A stretch of DNA of 64,000 nt. Source: Candidatus Obscuribacterales bacterium (GTDB lineage Bacteria > Cyanobacteriota > Vampirovibrionia > Obscuribacterales > Obscuribacteraceae). The stretch is from NCBI GenBank assembly GCA_019747875.1, contig JAIEQI010000008.1, positions 45,722 through 109,721 on the forward strand. The letters run 5' to 3'. The first letter of the stretch is position 1; every line of letters begins with the position of its first letter. Below, one piece after another: positions 18,109 through 26,752 of the stretch. The notes under the pieces are model-generated. The model worked only from the letters and a program-made list of their open reading frames with translations. It ran no database searches and was not told the origin of the DNA. Both the position numbers and the translations under genes were made by a program.

Positions 18109-21100
18109 TTATGCTTTTGTAGTCACCGCTGCAGGTGCTGTCACCGCTTTGGGATCTAGCGGTACTCTGATGAAATAGACATTTCCAGTAGGACCATTTC
18201 CCAGTATCTCGATAACACCGGCATGGCTTTCGATAATCTTGCTTGCAATTGGCAGCGCGAGCCCGGTTCCGAGACGCTCTTCCACGGATGCATCCTGCAA
18301 CGCAGTCATGTCTTTGAATCGATTGAAGAGTTGATTCCGCGATTTCTCCGACATTGGAGGAGCCGTATCTATGATTTGAAATTCGATTGCGTCTTCGGTG
18401 TTTCGACATAAGAATCGAACTTGCGTTCCTTCCGCAGATCGAGTGATAGCATGAGAAGCGATGTTGCCCAGCGCCTGAATCAAGCGATCTTTGTCAGCCA
18501 TCAATTCAATATCAGGCTTGTTTCCATGAAATTCCATGCGAACTCGCGCTGCATCTCCACTTGCGGCAATCGATTTCTCTACGAGATCCTTTAGCTTCAC
18601 TGGCTCCAGAACAAGTTGCATGTGTCCCGATTCGAGCTTCTCGATGTCGAGCAAGTCGTTGATAAGTTCAAGCAATTTGTCGCCGTTCCTAGTGATGTTT
18701 TTCAAAACACTCATTGGCTTCTCTTCGACCTTACCAAATGCTCCAGCAATGATCAGTTTTGCAATACCAGTGATTGAAGTAAGCGGTGTGCGAAGATCAT
18801 GGCTAACCATCGCCAGGAACTCTTGTTTCAATTGTTCGAGTTCTTTTCTATTTGTGATATCGTGTGCGATGCAGTAGGTTGTATCGTTCCCTTTCTGACG
18901 TGATGCTGACCACAGCACATTCATAAAGCTGCCATCTTTTTTGACGACTCTATTTTCAAAATCGATTCGGTTCGTTTCGCCGAAGTCGCCAGCCAGGACC
19001 TTGGCTGTGGCTTCTTGATCGTCTGGATGGATTATGTCGAGAAAAGGTTTATTCATCAGGCTGTCGCGTTCATATCCCCAAGACTTTTCGCAAGCTGGAT
19101 TCAAGCTTGTGAATTGTCCGCTACCACTGAGCGCGCAGATGACGTCCTGGGAGTTGTCGAAAACTGCTCTTTCTTTTTGACGAGCTTCAGCAAGAGCCGT
19201 TGCCGTAATGTGGAATATGCGGTCGAGTTGAGCAATTTCGTCGCTTCCAGCAATTTGTGGATTCAGCTCTTTGTCTTTTGCAAGTCTGTCTGCATTGTCC
19301 GCGAGAACTGTTAAACGTGAGGTGATTCCTCTTGTGAAGAATACTGTCAGAAGAAGTGAGACCAGTATGTTTGCTGCTAGACCGGCCAGCAAGACTTGAC
19401 CTTGCATAGCGCGCAATGCTTTCTGTTTCGATGGGCTGTCAAATTCTTTGGCTTCAGCGTCGTCAACAACAACCTGCAATCTGTGAGCAACACTAATCAC
19501 GATGGGGACGAGTTTGTCTTTTCCACTGAAAGCCTCACCCATGCGGTCGACGCGAATACGCCTGCTGGAACCCATTACTTCCTGCGCCTTCTCAAAGAAG
19601 CGCGTAAGTTTCGTCGCTGACTCTTCCATTTTGTTGAAGTGTTCGAGTGATTCGGGATCATCGCCCACAAGAGTGCGCAGTTCTTCGCGTATCTTATTGG
19701 CTTCCTCGAATGCGGCTTGGAAGGTTCTCCAGCCTTCTGCGGTGCGAGCGCTCGCCATAACGACAGCAGCTTTGAAGAAAACGTTCATTAGCTTCGTTGC
19801 ATCAAATGCAATCATGCGGTTGTGCAATTCGATCTGCCGTTCCTTATCTACTTGTACAAGAACGCTGGCTAACGCTCCGACGAAAACTAATTCGAATAAG
19901 ATCGGAATGCCGATAAGGATCGCACCTTTCCAAGCTAGTTTGACTTTGCTTCCGCCTTTAGGGCGTCGCTTGTGCGCTGGCAACTGCTGTTCTTGCGCCT
20001 TCACTTTTTGCATTGCATCGGCGCGCTGTTTGGCAGCAAGTTCAGCTGCTTGTGATGCTTTCGTTTGCGCCCTGATACGCATACTGACCGTCTCATCAAC
20101 TGGAACGCGGAACCAGAATGTACTGCCTTTTCCTTCGACGCTGTCGACGCCGATAAGTCCGCCATGCTCTTCAACGATTTGTTTGCAAATCGGCAAGCCC
20201 AATCCGGTTCCTGATTTCCGTTTGCCGTCGGCCGCTTCTACTTGTTTGAATTTCTCGAAAATGGCTTTCTTATGCGTTTCCGGAACGCCTCGTCCCTGGT
20301 CTATTATTTTGCACAGAATGTAATCGCCCTGCTTCTCCGCGAGCAAGGTGACGACGCCATCTGCCGGAGAGAACTTGATCGCATTGGAAAGCAAATTCAC
20401 AAGGACCTGCATGATACGATTGGGATCTACGTACCAGATTCCTTCAACAGGAATGACTTGCAGTTTCACTTTCTGCTTGTCGGCAATAGCCTCAACGTCT
20501 TGAATGGAGCGGCGCAATATTTCATCAATGCTGCCTGTTTCCTTCCGGATCTCCAGATTGCCGGAATCCATTTCTGTAATTTGCAAGAGATCGTTTACCA
20601 ACCCGAGCAGGCGCTGGACGTTTTTCTTCGCCATGTCGAGCTTTTCCACAGCCATTTGCGGCATTGCTTCTTTCAGGTCAGAAACAAGCTGCGAAACGGA
20701 AGCAGAAATAGAACTCAGTGGAGTTTTGAGATCAGAACTAATCATTGAAAGGAATTGTTTTCTAACTTGTTCGACCTGCTTGATTTCTGTCATGTCGTGA
20801 ACAATACAGAACAAGCTAAGTTCGCTTTCCGACCAATAGGCCGACCAAAGGACATCAATTATTTTTCCTTTGCGTGTTTTCAATTTGTTCTCAAACGTCA
20901 CCGGCTCTTTGGAGATCTTGGCCTTCATGATCAAGTCTTCGGTATTCGTTAGATCCGCAGGAACAACGAGATCAGACAGAGGAGAGCCTATCAGTTCACT
21001 CGGATCATAACCCCAATATTGCAACGCAATTGGATTCACCTTGCTGAAGCGGTTGTTTGCATCGAGCACACAAATGACGTCGCTAGCATTGTTGAACAAT

Positions 21101-21894
21101 GCGCGCTCACGCTCTGATGATGCCATCAATTGTTTATGCATCGAATGGAATGCCTGGTCGAGCAGTGCGATCTCGTCACTACCGCCGACTTCCCAGCTCA
21201 GCCTTTTGCCTTTGGACAGCGCAACCGTATTATTTGTTATGCGCTTCAGTCGGTCCATGATTTCGCGCTTATAGAAAATCGCTAGCGCGATGCCGATGCT
21301 CAGGTTCAGAACGACACCGGCACCAACAATTATGGCTTGCCAGTTGCGAATGTTCTGCTGGCGGTTTTGTGTCAGGATTGTTTGTTTCTCGCCCTGATCC
21401 ACCAGCTCAGCGAGTTTCTGTGTCGTGATGTCCTTGTTGCTCTCGAATTGTTCTTTCAATTCGGGAGCCGATCTCAGAAGGTCGAGCAGATTAGATCCCT
21501 TCCTCGCCTCGCCTATTTCTTCCATCATCCCTAACATTTTGTCGATGTTGGCTTTCATTGCCTTGCCACCACCGATATCGAGGTCCGGGTGCTTATCGAC
21601 AAGCTCAGTCAGCTCATCTCCGCATTCATGGATCTCCTTCATCTTCTTTTCGTAGTTCTTGAACAGTTTGTCAGACTGGTACTGGATGGAGGCAAAAAGC
21701 ATGTATGGAGCTTCGGAACACGCCGTCATCAATCGCGCGTTGACGGCGGCATACCTTCTGTAAACGCTTTCCGTAGCCTTCTCTTTGTCCGATTGCACTA
21801 GTAAGAGCCAGAGGCTGCCAATCATCAAAAGCTCGATTAGCAGCGGAACACCGACTAAAATCAGACCCTTATGGAATACCTTTAGTTGCGCCAT
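18109..21894 (-). CDS. Tandem double PAS histidine kinase with complementary defects
   Basis: 1261 residues from ATG 21894 (GGGGGA just upstream; the frame opens 16 codons earlier). Two complete sensor kinases are joined head to tail. Module 1: membrane helices (about 10-34 and 190-210), HAMP, PAS, HisKA, HATPase. Module 2 begins near residue 645 with its own two helices, HAMP, PAS, HisKA, HATPase. In module 1 the phospho-acceptor His is Ser387 (ISSDLKTPLS), yet the ATPase is intact (Asn500 in NLLSNAIKF, IIDQGRG, SGTGLGL). In module 2 His1032 is present (VSHDLRTPL), but the N-box reads NIASHA with His1148 for the Mg-binding Asn and G1 reads DTAPP; G2 (LGTGLAL) remains. Both N-termini and that of the kinase at 2070-4238 are paralogous. 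Inferred: module 1 ATPase phosphorylates module 2 His. Confidence 0.92.
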   Translation of the reverse strand: MAQLKVFHKGLILVGVPLLIELLMIGSLWLLLVQSDKEKATESVYRRYAAVNARLMTACSEAPYMLFASIQYQSDKLFKNYEKKMKEIHECGDELTELVDKHPDLDIGGGKAMKANIDKMLGMMEEIGEARKGSNLLDLLRSAPELKEQFESNKDITTQKLAELVDQGEKQTILTQNRQQNIRNWQAIIVGAGVVLNLSIGIALAIFYKREIMDRLKRITNNTVALSKGKRLSWEVGGSDEIALLDQAFHSMHKQLMASSERERALFNNASDVICVLDANNRFSKVNPIALQYWGYDPSELIGSPLSDLVVPADLTNTEDLIMKAKISKEPVTFENKLKTRKGKIIDVLWSAYWSESELSLFCIVHDMTEIKQVEQVRKQFLSMISSDLKTPLSSISASVSQLVSDLKEAMPQMAVEKLDMAKKNVQRLLGLVNDLLQITEMDSGNLEIRKETGSIDEILRRSIQDVEAIADKQKVKLQVIPVEGIWYVDPNRIMQVLVNLLSNAIKFSPADGVVTLLAEKQGDYILCKIIDQGRGVPETHKKAIFEKFKQVEAADGKRKSGTGLGLPICKQIVEEHGGLIGVDSVEGKGSTFWFRVPVDETVSMRIRAQTKASQAAELAAKQRADAMQKVKAQEQQLPAHKRRPKGGSKVKLAWKGAILIGIPILFELVFVGALASVLVQVDKERQIELHNRMIAFDATKLMNVFFKAAVVMASARTAEGWRTFQAAFEEANKIREELRTLVGDDPESLEHFNKMEESATKLTRFFEKAQEVMGSSRRIRVDRMGEAFSGKDKLVPIVISVAHRLQVVVDDAEAKEFDSPSKQKALRAMQGQVLLAGLAANILVSLLLTVFFTRGITSRLTVLADNADRLAKDKELNPQIAGSDEIAQLDRIFHITATALAEARQKERAVFDNSQDVICALSGSGQFTSLNPACEKSWGYERDSLMNKPFLDIIHPDDQEATAKVLAGDFGETNRIDFENRVVKKDGSFMNVLWSASRQKGNDTTYCIAHDITNRKELEQLKQEFLAMVSHDLRTPLTSITGIAKLIIAGAFGKVEEKPMSVLKNITRNGDKLLELINDLLDIEKLESGHMQLVLEPVKLKDLVEKSIAASGDAARVRMEFHGNKPDIELMADKDRLIQALGNIASHAITRSAEGTQVRFLCRNTEDAIEFQIIDTAPPMSEKSRNQLFNRFKDMTALQDASVEERLGTGLALPIASKIIESHAGVIEILGNGPTGNVYFIRVPLDPKAVTAPAAVTTKA

Positions 21895-22122
21895 GCTTCC
21901 CCCACAGAAGCGGAGCTGCCGGTAGCACTGTACCCACCCCACACCTGCAAGCCTTATGCCCAGGCATACGAGCTTTGAACACGTTTCTCGGACGTTGCGT
22001 TAAGCGTATTTACCTAATGACGACTATTTGAGGCGATCTGAGAGCAGATTTTAGGTTGGCGCTCTTGACTACGCGAGGCTTGGGCAGGATGATTGTCTAG
22101 TGGATACTTTCGGAGTTGGGCA

Positions 22123-23211
22123 ATGAACAAGGGCATTTCCTACGCCTTGACTTTACTAGTCTCGATGAGCCTTGCTGGGCCGTCGTTTGCAGATAAGTTG
22201 ACGGTTATTTCAGCACCGGAAGCCACTAGAGAAGCCTTCCAGGTCAACAAACGCATTGCTTGGCAAAATGACCTCGATGCGGCCAAAAAGCAGGCTGCGG
22301 CAAGTAACAAGCTCGTTTTTTGGGTCCACATGCTTGGAAGCATGGATGGAAAAACCTGAAGTGCCGGCAATAGCCTAAGAGCCGTGTCGCTCTCCAAAGA
22401 ACCGGTCTTCTCTGAGTTACGAAATCATTTCGTTTGCGGTTACCGCGATATCAGTTCAGAGCCCTATTCGGGAAATTCCGGTGCGCACTCGGTTAATGGT
22501 CAAGCTGTTGATACCACTAATGGTGCGGGACCGCATAATATTCAACTTTTTGTGATGGCACCGGATGGAACAGTGCTGCACTGTCTACCAGGTTACTGGA
22601 ATCCCAATGATTTGGCAGCAGAACTGAAGCTCGCTCAACGTATCGGCTCCATCTGGCAAAATAATTCGATGAGCCTTGAGCAAAAGAAAATTCAGTTCTC
22701 AAAAATGCATCTTGAGCATTTCCGCAGCCATTCAAAGGAAACAATTGCTCGCAGTCAAATGCAAGGATTCGACAAGCATGCTGAACTGGCGCGCGGCAAG
22801 AATGCGGACACTGTGCGCCTTGCATCGGTAGCCATGGCAACTTGCTCCGACGGTAGCTGCGAAAGTGAGGCTGCACGCAAAGGTGAGGATCCTGACAAAG
22901 AAGAACTCGTCGTGAAAAGCACTGATGAGATCATGCATGAGCGTATGTCAAAACGTGCTTTTATGGCATACACTGCCTTCGACACAGGCAAGTTCTCTGA
23001 CTATGGCACTCATTATTATGATAAGCATGAGGATGCCCTGGACGAACATGGAAAAATGATGGCTTCCGAAACAGGAGAGGGTCCGCCTCGCACTGCCACC
23101 ATGCGTGATGTGATTGCCAAAGCGCATCCACGAGTTCATCATCAGCGAGCCTCCAATGCATCTGCCAGAAGCTGTGTGAAAACATACGGGCAGCTTCGCT
23201 CACCAAGATAA
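22123..23211 (+). CDS. Exported thioredoxin-like protein with in-frame UGA (candidate selenoprotein or pseudogene)
   Basis: ATG 22123 (CGGAG upstream) starts a signal peptide (ALTLLVSMSLAGPSFA) and a thioredoxin-like N-terminus (DLDAAKKQAAASNKLVFWVH) that stops at TGA 22357-22359. The same frame continues without interruption to 23211: SAGNSLRAVSLSKEPVFSE, then HFVCGYRDIS and APDGTVLHCLPGYW, typical later strands of a thioredoxin fold. The UGA falls in GKT-*-SAGN, about where the N-terminal redox Cys of such proteins is expected. Read through, the product is 362 residues. The C-terminal 150 residues are hydrophilic with several Cys/His. Options: selenocysteine insertion, recent nonsense mutation, or sequence error. 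UGA is a normal stop elsewhere here, so it is not a code change. A potassium-channel gene follows. Confidence 0.6.
22378..22393 (+). promoter_or_regulatory. Candidate bacterial SECIS hairpin
   Basis: AGAGC-CGTGTC-GCTCT: a 5-base-pair stem with a 6-base loop whose second base is G. The stem begins 18 bases after the in-frame UGA and the loop 23 bases after it, within the spacing described for bacterial SECIS elements. The stem is short, so it could be chance. Confidence 0.3.
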
Positions 23212-23288
23212 AGCCGATACTAGATAGACCATGGTAGAAATGCTACTATTCCACCGGCGTGGATTAGTACCGATGTGAAATTGAATCT

Positions 23289-24032
23289 GTGAGCAAGCTA
23301 GAACACACACAGTCTCATCATCAGCCGTCATGGTTTACATACATCCGTCCACGACGATTTCAATTTCTACTCATTATTCAACTCCTGTTTATTATGATTG
23401 CCCCGCTTCTTGGACAGGATATTGTTGGGCGTGCATTCACTGCGGTCGTATCTAGCCTGGCATTCGTTCAAACCTGCGTCAGTATCATTCCGCGCAAAAG
23501 AGTTCTTTTCATCGGTGGCACTTTAGCGTTTCTATTGTCGGCGTTGAGCTCATTGGTTTTGATAGTAGATACCGAACCGTTCAATCACTTCGGATTTCAA
23601 GCCGGCGCAAGGATCGTCGCTATTCTTTTCTACGCGTTTGCGGCGACGATTATTTTCCGTGATGTGATTCGTGCCGGCGATGTAGACGTCAATAAGCTCT
23701 GTGGTGCTGTCTGTTTGTATCTGTTGATCGGCATTCTCTGGGGGCAGTTTTACCAGCTTGCCGAAGTACTCGATCCCGGCTCGTTCCACCTTGACTTGAC
23801 CAAAATGGAAAGCCATGGTCCGATCACACACTTTGAGAAGGCAAATCTGCTCAATTACTTCTCCTATGTAACTTTAAGCACCTTGGGATACGGTGACATC
23901 TCTCCGATCTCAAGGTTGACCAGGACGCTTGCATGGTCGGAGGCTTTGCTTGGTCAAATCTACATGGCGATTCTCGTCTCCAGGCTTGTTGGATTGCATA
24001 TTGCTTCCTCGTCAGTAAGCTCAGACGAATAA
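23289..24032 (+). CDS. Two-helix-pore potassium channel
   Basis: 247 residues starting at GTG 23289. About six hydrophobic helices; the last pair flanks a pore loop with the selectivity filter TLGYGD (in YVTLSTLGYGDISPIS), which identifies a K+ channel of the Ion_trans_2 type. The N-terminal four helices could form a scaffold or voltage-sensor-like bundle, but no regular Arg pattern is seen. There is no C-terminal TrkA/RCK domain. Inner membrane. No ribosome site is obvious, so the start is moderately sure. Confidence 0.8.
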   Translation: MSKLEHTQSHHQPSWFTYIRPRRFQFLLIIQLLFIMIAPLLGQDIVGRAFTAVVSSLAFVQTCVSIIPRKRVLFIGGTLAFLLSALSSLVLIVDTEPFNHFGFQAGARIVAILFYAFAATIIFRDVIRAGDVDVNKLCGAVCLYLLIGILWGQFYQLAEVLDPGSFHLDLTKMESHGPITHFEKANLLNYFSYVTLSTLGYGDISPISRLTRTLAWSEALLGQIYMAILVSRLVGLHIASSSVSSDE

Positions 24033-24195
24033 TCGTTGTGTCATTCTTTGACCGGGTGGCTGATCGAGATCTCGATTAATTCCTGACGTAGTGTGTCTTG
24101 AAAACCTGGGCGCGTTCGCCTGATTTTGACTGTCTCTCTTCTTGCACAAAGGTTTTGCGCTTTTGGGAGAGAGGCTTGCAAAGCCGCCCGCGCGC

Positions 24196-24224
24196 TTTAA
24201 GTACATATGCTAAGGCGATATAAT
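24196..24224 (+). promoter_or_regulatory. Likely promoter of the phosphoketolase gene
   Basis: A perfect -10 box TATAAT (24219-24224) lies 17 bases after a weak -35 (TTTAAG, 24196-24201), 35 bases before the start codon at 24260. Confidence 0.45.
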
Positions 24225-24259
24225 GTGCCCTCATTATATTTACTTTGCGCGAGGTTCTT

Positions 24260-26662
24260 ATGGCAGTTTCGAGCTTGTCAAAGGGAAACGAAGATCTCTC
24301 AACGAAGAAACCACTTTCAGCAGACGAATTGAAATTGATGAACATGTATTGGCGAGCCGCCAATTATGTTTCTGTGGGTCAAATTTATCTGCTCAATAAT
24401 CCACTGCTGAAAGAACGGCTAAAACTGGAGCATGTGAAGCCGCGTTTGCTCGGTCACTGGGGAACAACTCCAGGATTGAATTTTATGTATGTTCATTTGA
24501 ACAGACTGATCAAGAAACACGATCTCGACATGATCTTTATTACAGGACCTGGACACGGCGGTCCTGCTCTTGTTGCGAATACATATTTAGAAGGTTCCTA
24601 CAGCGATATTTATCCAAACATTCCGCAAGATGAAGAAGGCATGCAGAGACTGTTCAAGCAGTTCTCATTTCCAGGTGGTATTCCGAGTCACGTAGCACCA
24701 GAAACACCAGGTTCAATTCATGAAGGTGGTGAACTTGGTTACGCACTTGTTCACGCTTATGGTGCTTGTTTCGACAATCCCAACTTGATTGTTGCATGCG
24801 TTGTTGGCGACGGGGAAGCGGAAACAGGCCCCCTTGCTGCAAGCTGGCATTCAAATAAGTTCGTAAACCCGAAACGTGATGGAATTGTGCTTCCGATTCT
24901 CCATCTCAATGGATATAAGATCGCAAATCCAACGCTTTTGGCACGCATGTCTGACGAAGAGCTGACGGCACTTTTTACTGGCTATGGATACAAGCCGTAT
25001 TTCGTCGAGGGAAGCGATCCTGAGCAAATGCATCAGTGGATGGCTGCCACCATGGATGCTTGCATGGCCGATATCGCCAAGATAAAAGAGGAATGCAACA
25101 AGAATGGTTTCTGTTCACGTCCCATTTATCCGATGATTATTTTGCGCAGTCCGAAGGGCTGGACTGGTCCGAAAGAGGTTGATGGCAAAAAAGTCGAAGG
25201 AACACATCGCTCACACCAGGTTCCACTTTCAGAGTTGGCTAAGAAGCCTGACCATCTCAAACAGCTGGAAGAATGGATGCGCAGCTACAAGCCCGAAGAG
25301 CTGTTTGACGAGAATGGCACGCTCAAAAAAGAGATTGCCGAATTGGCTCCGAAAGGGCCGAGGAGGATGGGGGCGAATCCTCATGCAAATGGCGGCGTCC
25401 TTTTGAAGGATTTGGTGTTGCCCGACTTTAAAGAATATGCGGTTGCGGTCAAGTCACCCGGAAAGGAGACCGCGGAATCAATTCGTGTATGCGGTCAATA
25501 CATCCGCGACATCATGGTTAACAACGAAGCACACAAGAACTTTCGTATCGTCGGTCCCGATGAAACTGCTTCCAATCGCTTGGGCTCCGTTTTTGAGAAG
25601 ACCGGAAAAATGTTCACTGAAGATATTCTCGAAAGCGATGAACATCTAACACGAGATGGTCGAGTACTAGAAGTTCTCAGCGAGCATATGTGTCAGGGTT
25701 GGCTTGAGGGTTATTTGTTGACGGGCAGGCATGGTCTGTTCTCGTGCTACGAAGCTTTTATTCACATCATTGATTCAATGTTCAATCAGCACGCTAAATG
25801 GTTGAAGGTTACAAGACACATTCCGTGGCGCCGTCCGATTGCGTCATTGAATTATTTGCTTACCTCCCACGTTTGGCGGCAGGACCACAATGGATTCAGC
25901 CACCAGGATCCTGGATTCATCGATCACGCGGTGAACAAGAAAGCAGATATTATTCGTGTCTACCTGCCACCTGATGCCAACACACTTTTGTTCGTAATGG
26001 ACAAGTGCATGCGCAGTCGCGATTTCATTAACATTGTTGTTGCCGGTAAACAGCCACAGCTGCAATGGCTGAATATGGATCAAGCGATTAAGCATTGCTC
26101 TGCCGGAATTGGTATTTGGGATTGGGCTTCGACTGATCAGGGCGGAGAGCCTGATGTTGTAATGGCCTGCGCTGGTGATGTTCCTACAATGGAAACATTG
26201 GCAGCGGTAGATCTGCTAAAGCAGTCGCTGCCACAACTGAAGATTCGTGTGGTAAACGTCGTCGACCTTATGACCTTGCAGCCTAATACAGAGCACCCAC
26301 ATGGTTTAAGTGATCGCGATTTCGATTCGATATTCACAAAGGACAAACCAGTGATTTTTGCGTATCACGGCTATCCCTGGTTGATTCATCGACTCTGCTA
26401 CCGTCGCACTAACCACAACAATATGCACGTGCGCGGCTACAAGGAAGAAGGAACGACTACCACACCATTCGATATGGTAGTGCTCAATGATTTGGATCGA
26501 TTCCATCTTGCAGTTGATGCTATCGATCGCATTCCGAATTTGCATTATGTTGCTGCTCGCGCAAAGCAATTCTTGCGTGACAAGCTGATTGATCACAAAC
26601 ATTACATAAGGCAAAAAGGCGAAGATCTTCCTGAGATCCAGAACTGGAAGTGGCCCTACTAG
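24260..26662 (+). CDS. xfp: Xylulose-5-phosphate/fructose-6-phosphate phosphoketolase
   Basis: 800 residues from ATG 24260, the normal family length. Thiamine-diphosphate enzyme that splits xylulose-5-P (or fructose-6-P) with phosphate to acetyl-P plus glyceraldehyde-3-P (or erythrose-4-P). Diagnostic segments: [52 protein letters not shown] and the ThDP/Mg motif [19 protein letters not shown]; later [20 protein letters not shown]. Cytoplasmic. With glycogen phosphorylase two genes downstream it suggests that stored sugar can be routed to acetyl-P and acetate. Own promoter and an inverted repeat at its 3' end suggest a single-gene transcript. Confidence 0.95.
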   Translation: MAVSSLSKGNEDLSTKKPLSADELKLMNMYWRAANYVSVGQIYLLNNPLLKERLKLEHVKPRLLGHWGTTPGLNFMYVHLNRLIKKHDLDMIFITGPGHGGPALVANTYLEGSYSDIYPNIPQDEEGMQRLFKQFSFPGGIPSHVAPETPGSIHEGGELGYALVHAYGACFDNPNLIVACVVGDGEAETGPLAASWHSNKFVNPKRDGIVLPILHLNGYKIANPTLLARMSDEELTALFTGYGYKPYFVEGSDPEQMHQWMAATMDACMADIAKIKEECNKNGFCSRPIYPMIILRSPKGWTGPKEVDGKKVEGTHRSHQVPLSELAKKPDHLKQLEEWMRSYKPEELFDENGTLKKEIAELAPKGPRRMGANPHANGGVLLKDLVLPDFKEYAVAVKSPGKETAESIRVCGQYIRDIMVNNEAHKNFRIVGPDETASNRLGSVFEKTGKMFTEDILESDEHLTRDGRVLEVLSEHMCQGWLEGYLLTGRHGLFSCYEAFIHIIDSMFNQHAKWLKVTRHIPWRRPIASLNYLLTSHVWRQDHNGFSHQDPGFIDHAVNKKADIIRVYLPPDANTLLFVMDKCMRSRDFINIVVAGKQPQLQWLNMDQAIKHCSAGIGIWDWASTDQGGEPDVVMACAGDVPTMETLAAVDLLKQSLPQLKIRVVNVVDLMTLQPNTEHPHGLSDRDFDSIFTKDKPVIFAYHGYPWLIHRLCYRRTNHNNMHVRGYKEEGTTTTPFDMVVLNDLDRFHLAVDAIDRIPNLHYVAARAKQFLRDKLIDHKHYIRQKGEDLPEIQNWKWPY

Positions 26663-26669
26663 ACATTGC

Positions 26670-26701
26670 GGGTCAGCCGGAATTCCAACTTCGGCTGACC
26701 C
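26670..26701 (+). terminator. Hairpin at the 3' end of the phosphoketolase gene
   Basis: GGGTCAGCCG pairs perfectly with CGGCTGACCC (10 base pairs, 12-base loop), 7 bases after the stop codon. There is only a short T stretch after it, so it may be a weak terminator or an mRNA-stabilising hairpin. Confidence 0.6.
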
Positions 26702-26752
26702 TTCAGGTATCACTGGTGTCCAGATGAAGCTTGTTCAGTGTGGAGGGGAGTT

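Noticed and set aside
22093..23211. UGA read as an ordinary amino acid through an altered genetic code
   Set aside because: Many genes in the window end properly at UGA (for example at 5-7, 5545-5547 and 16744-16746).
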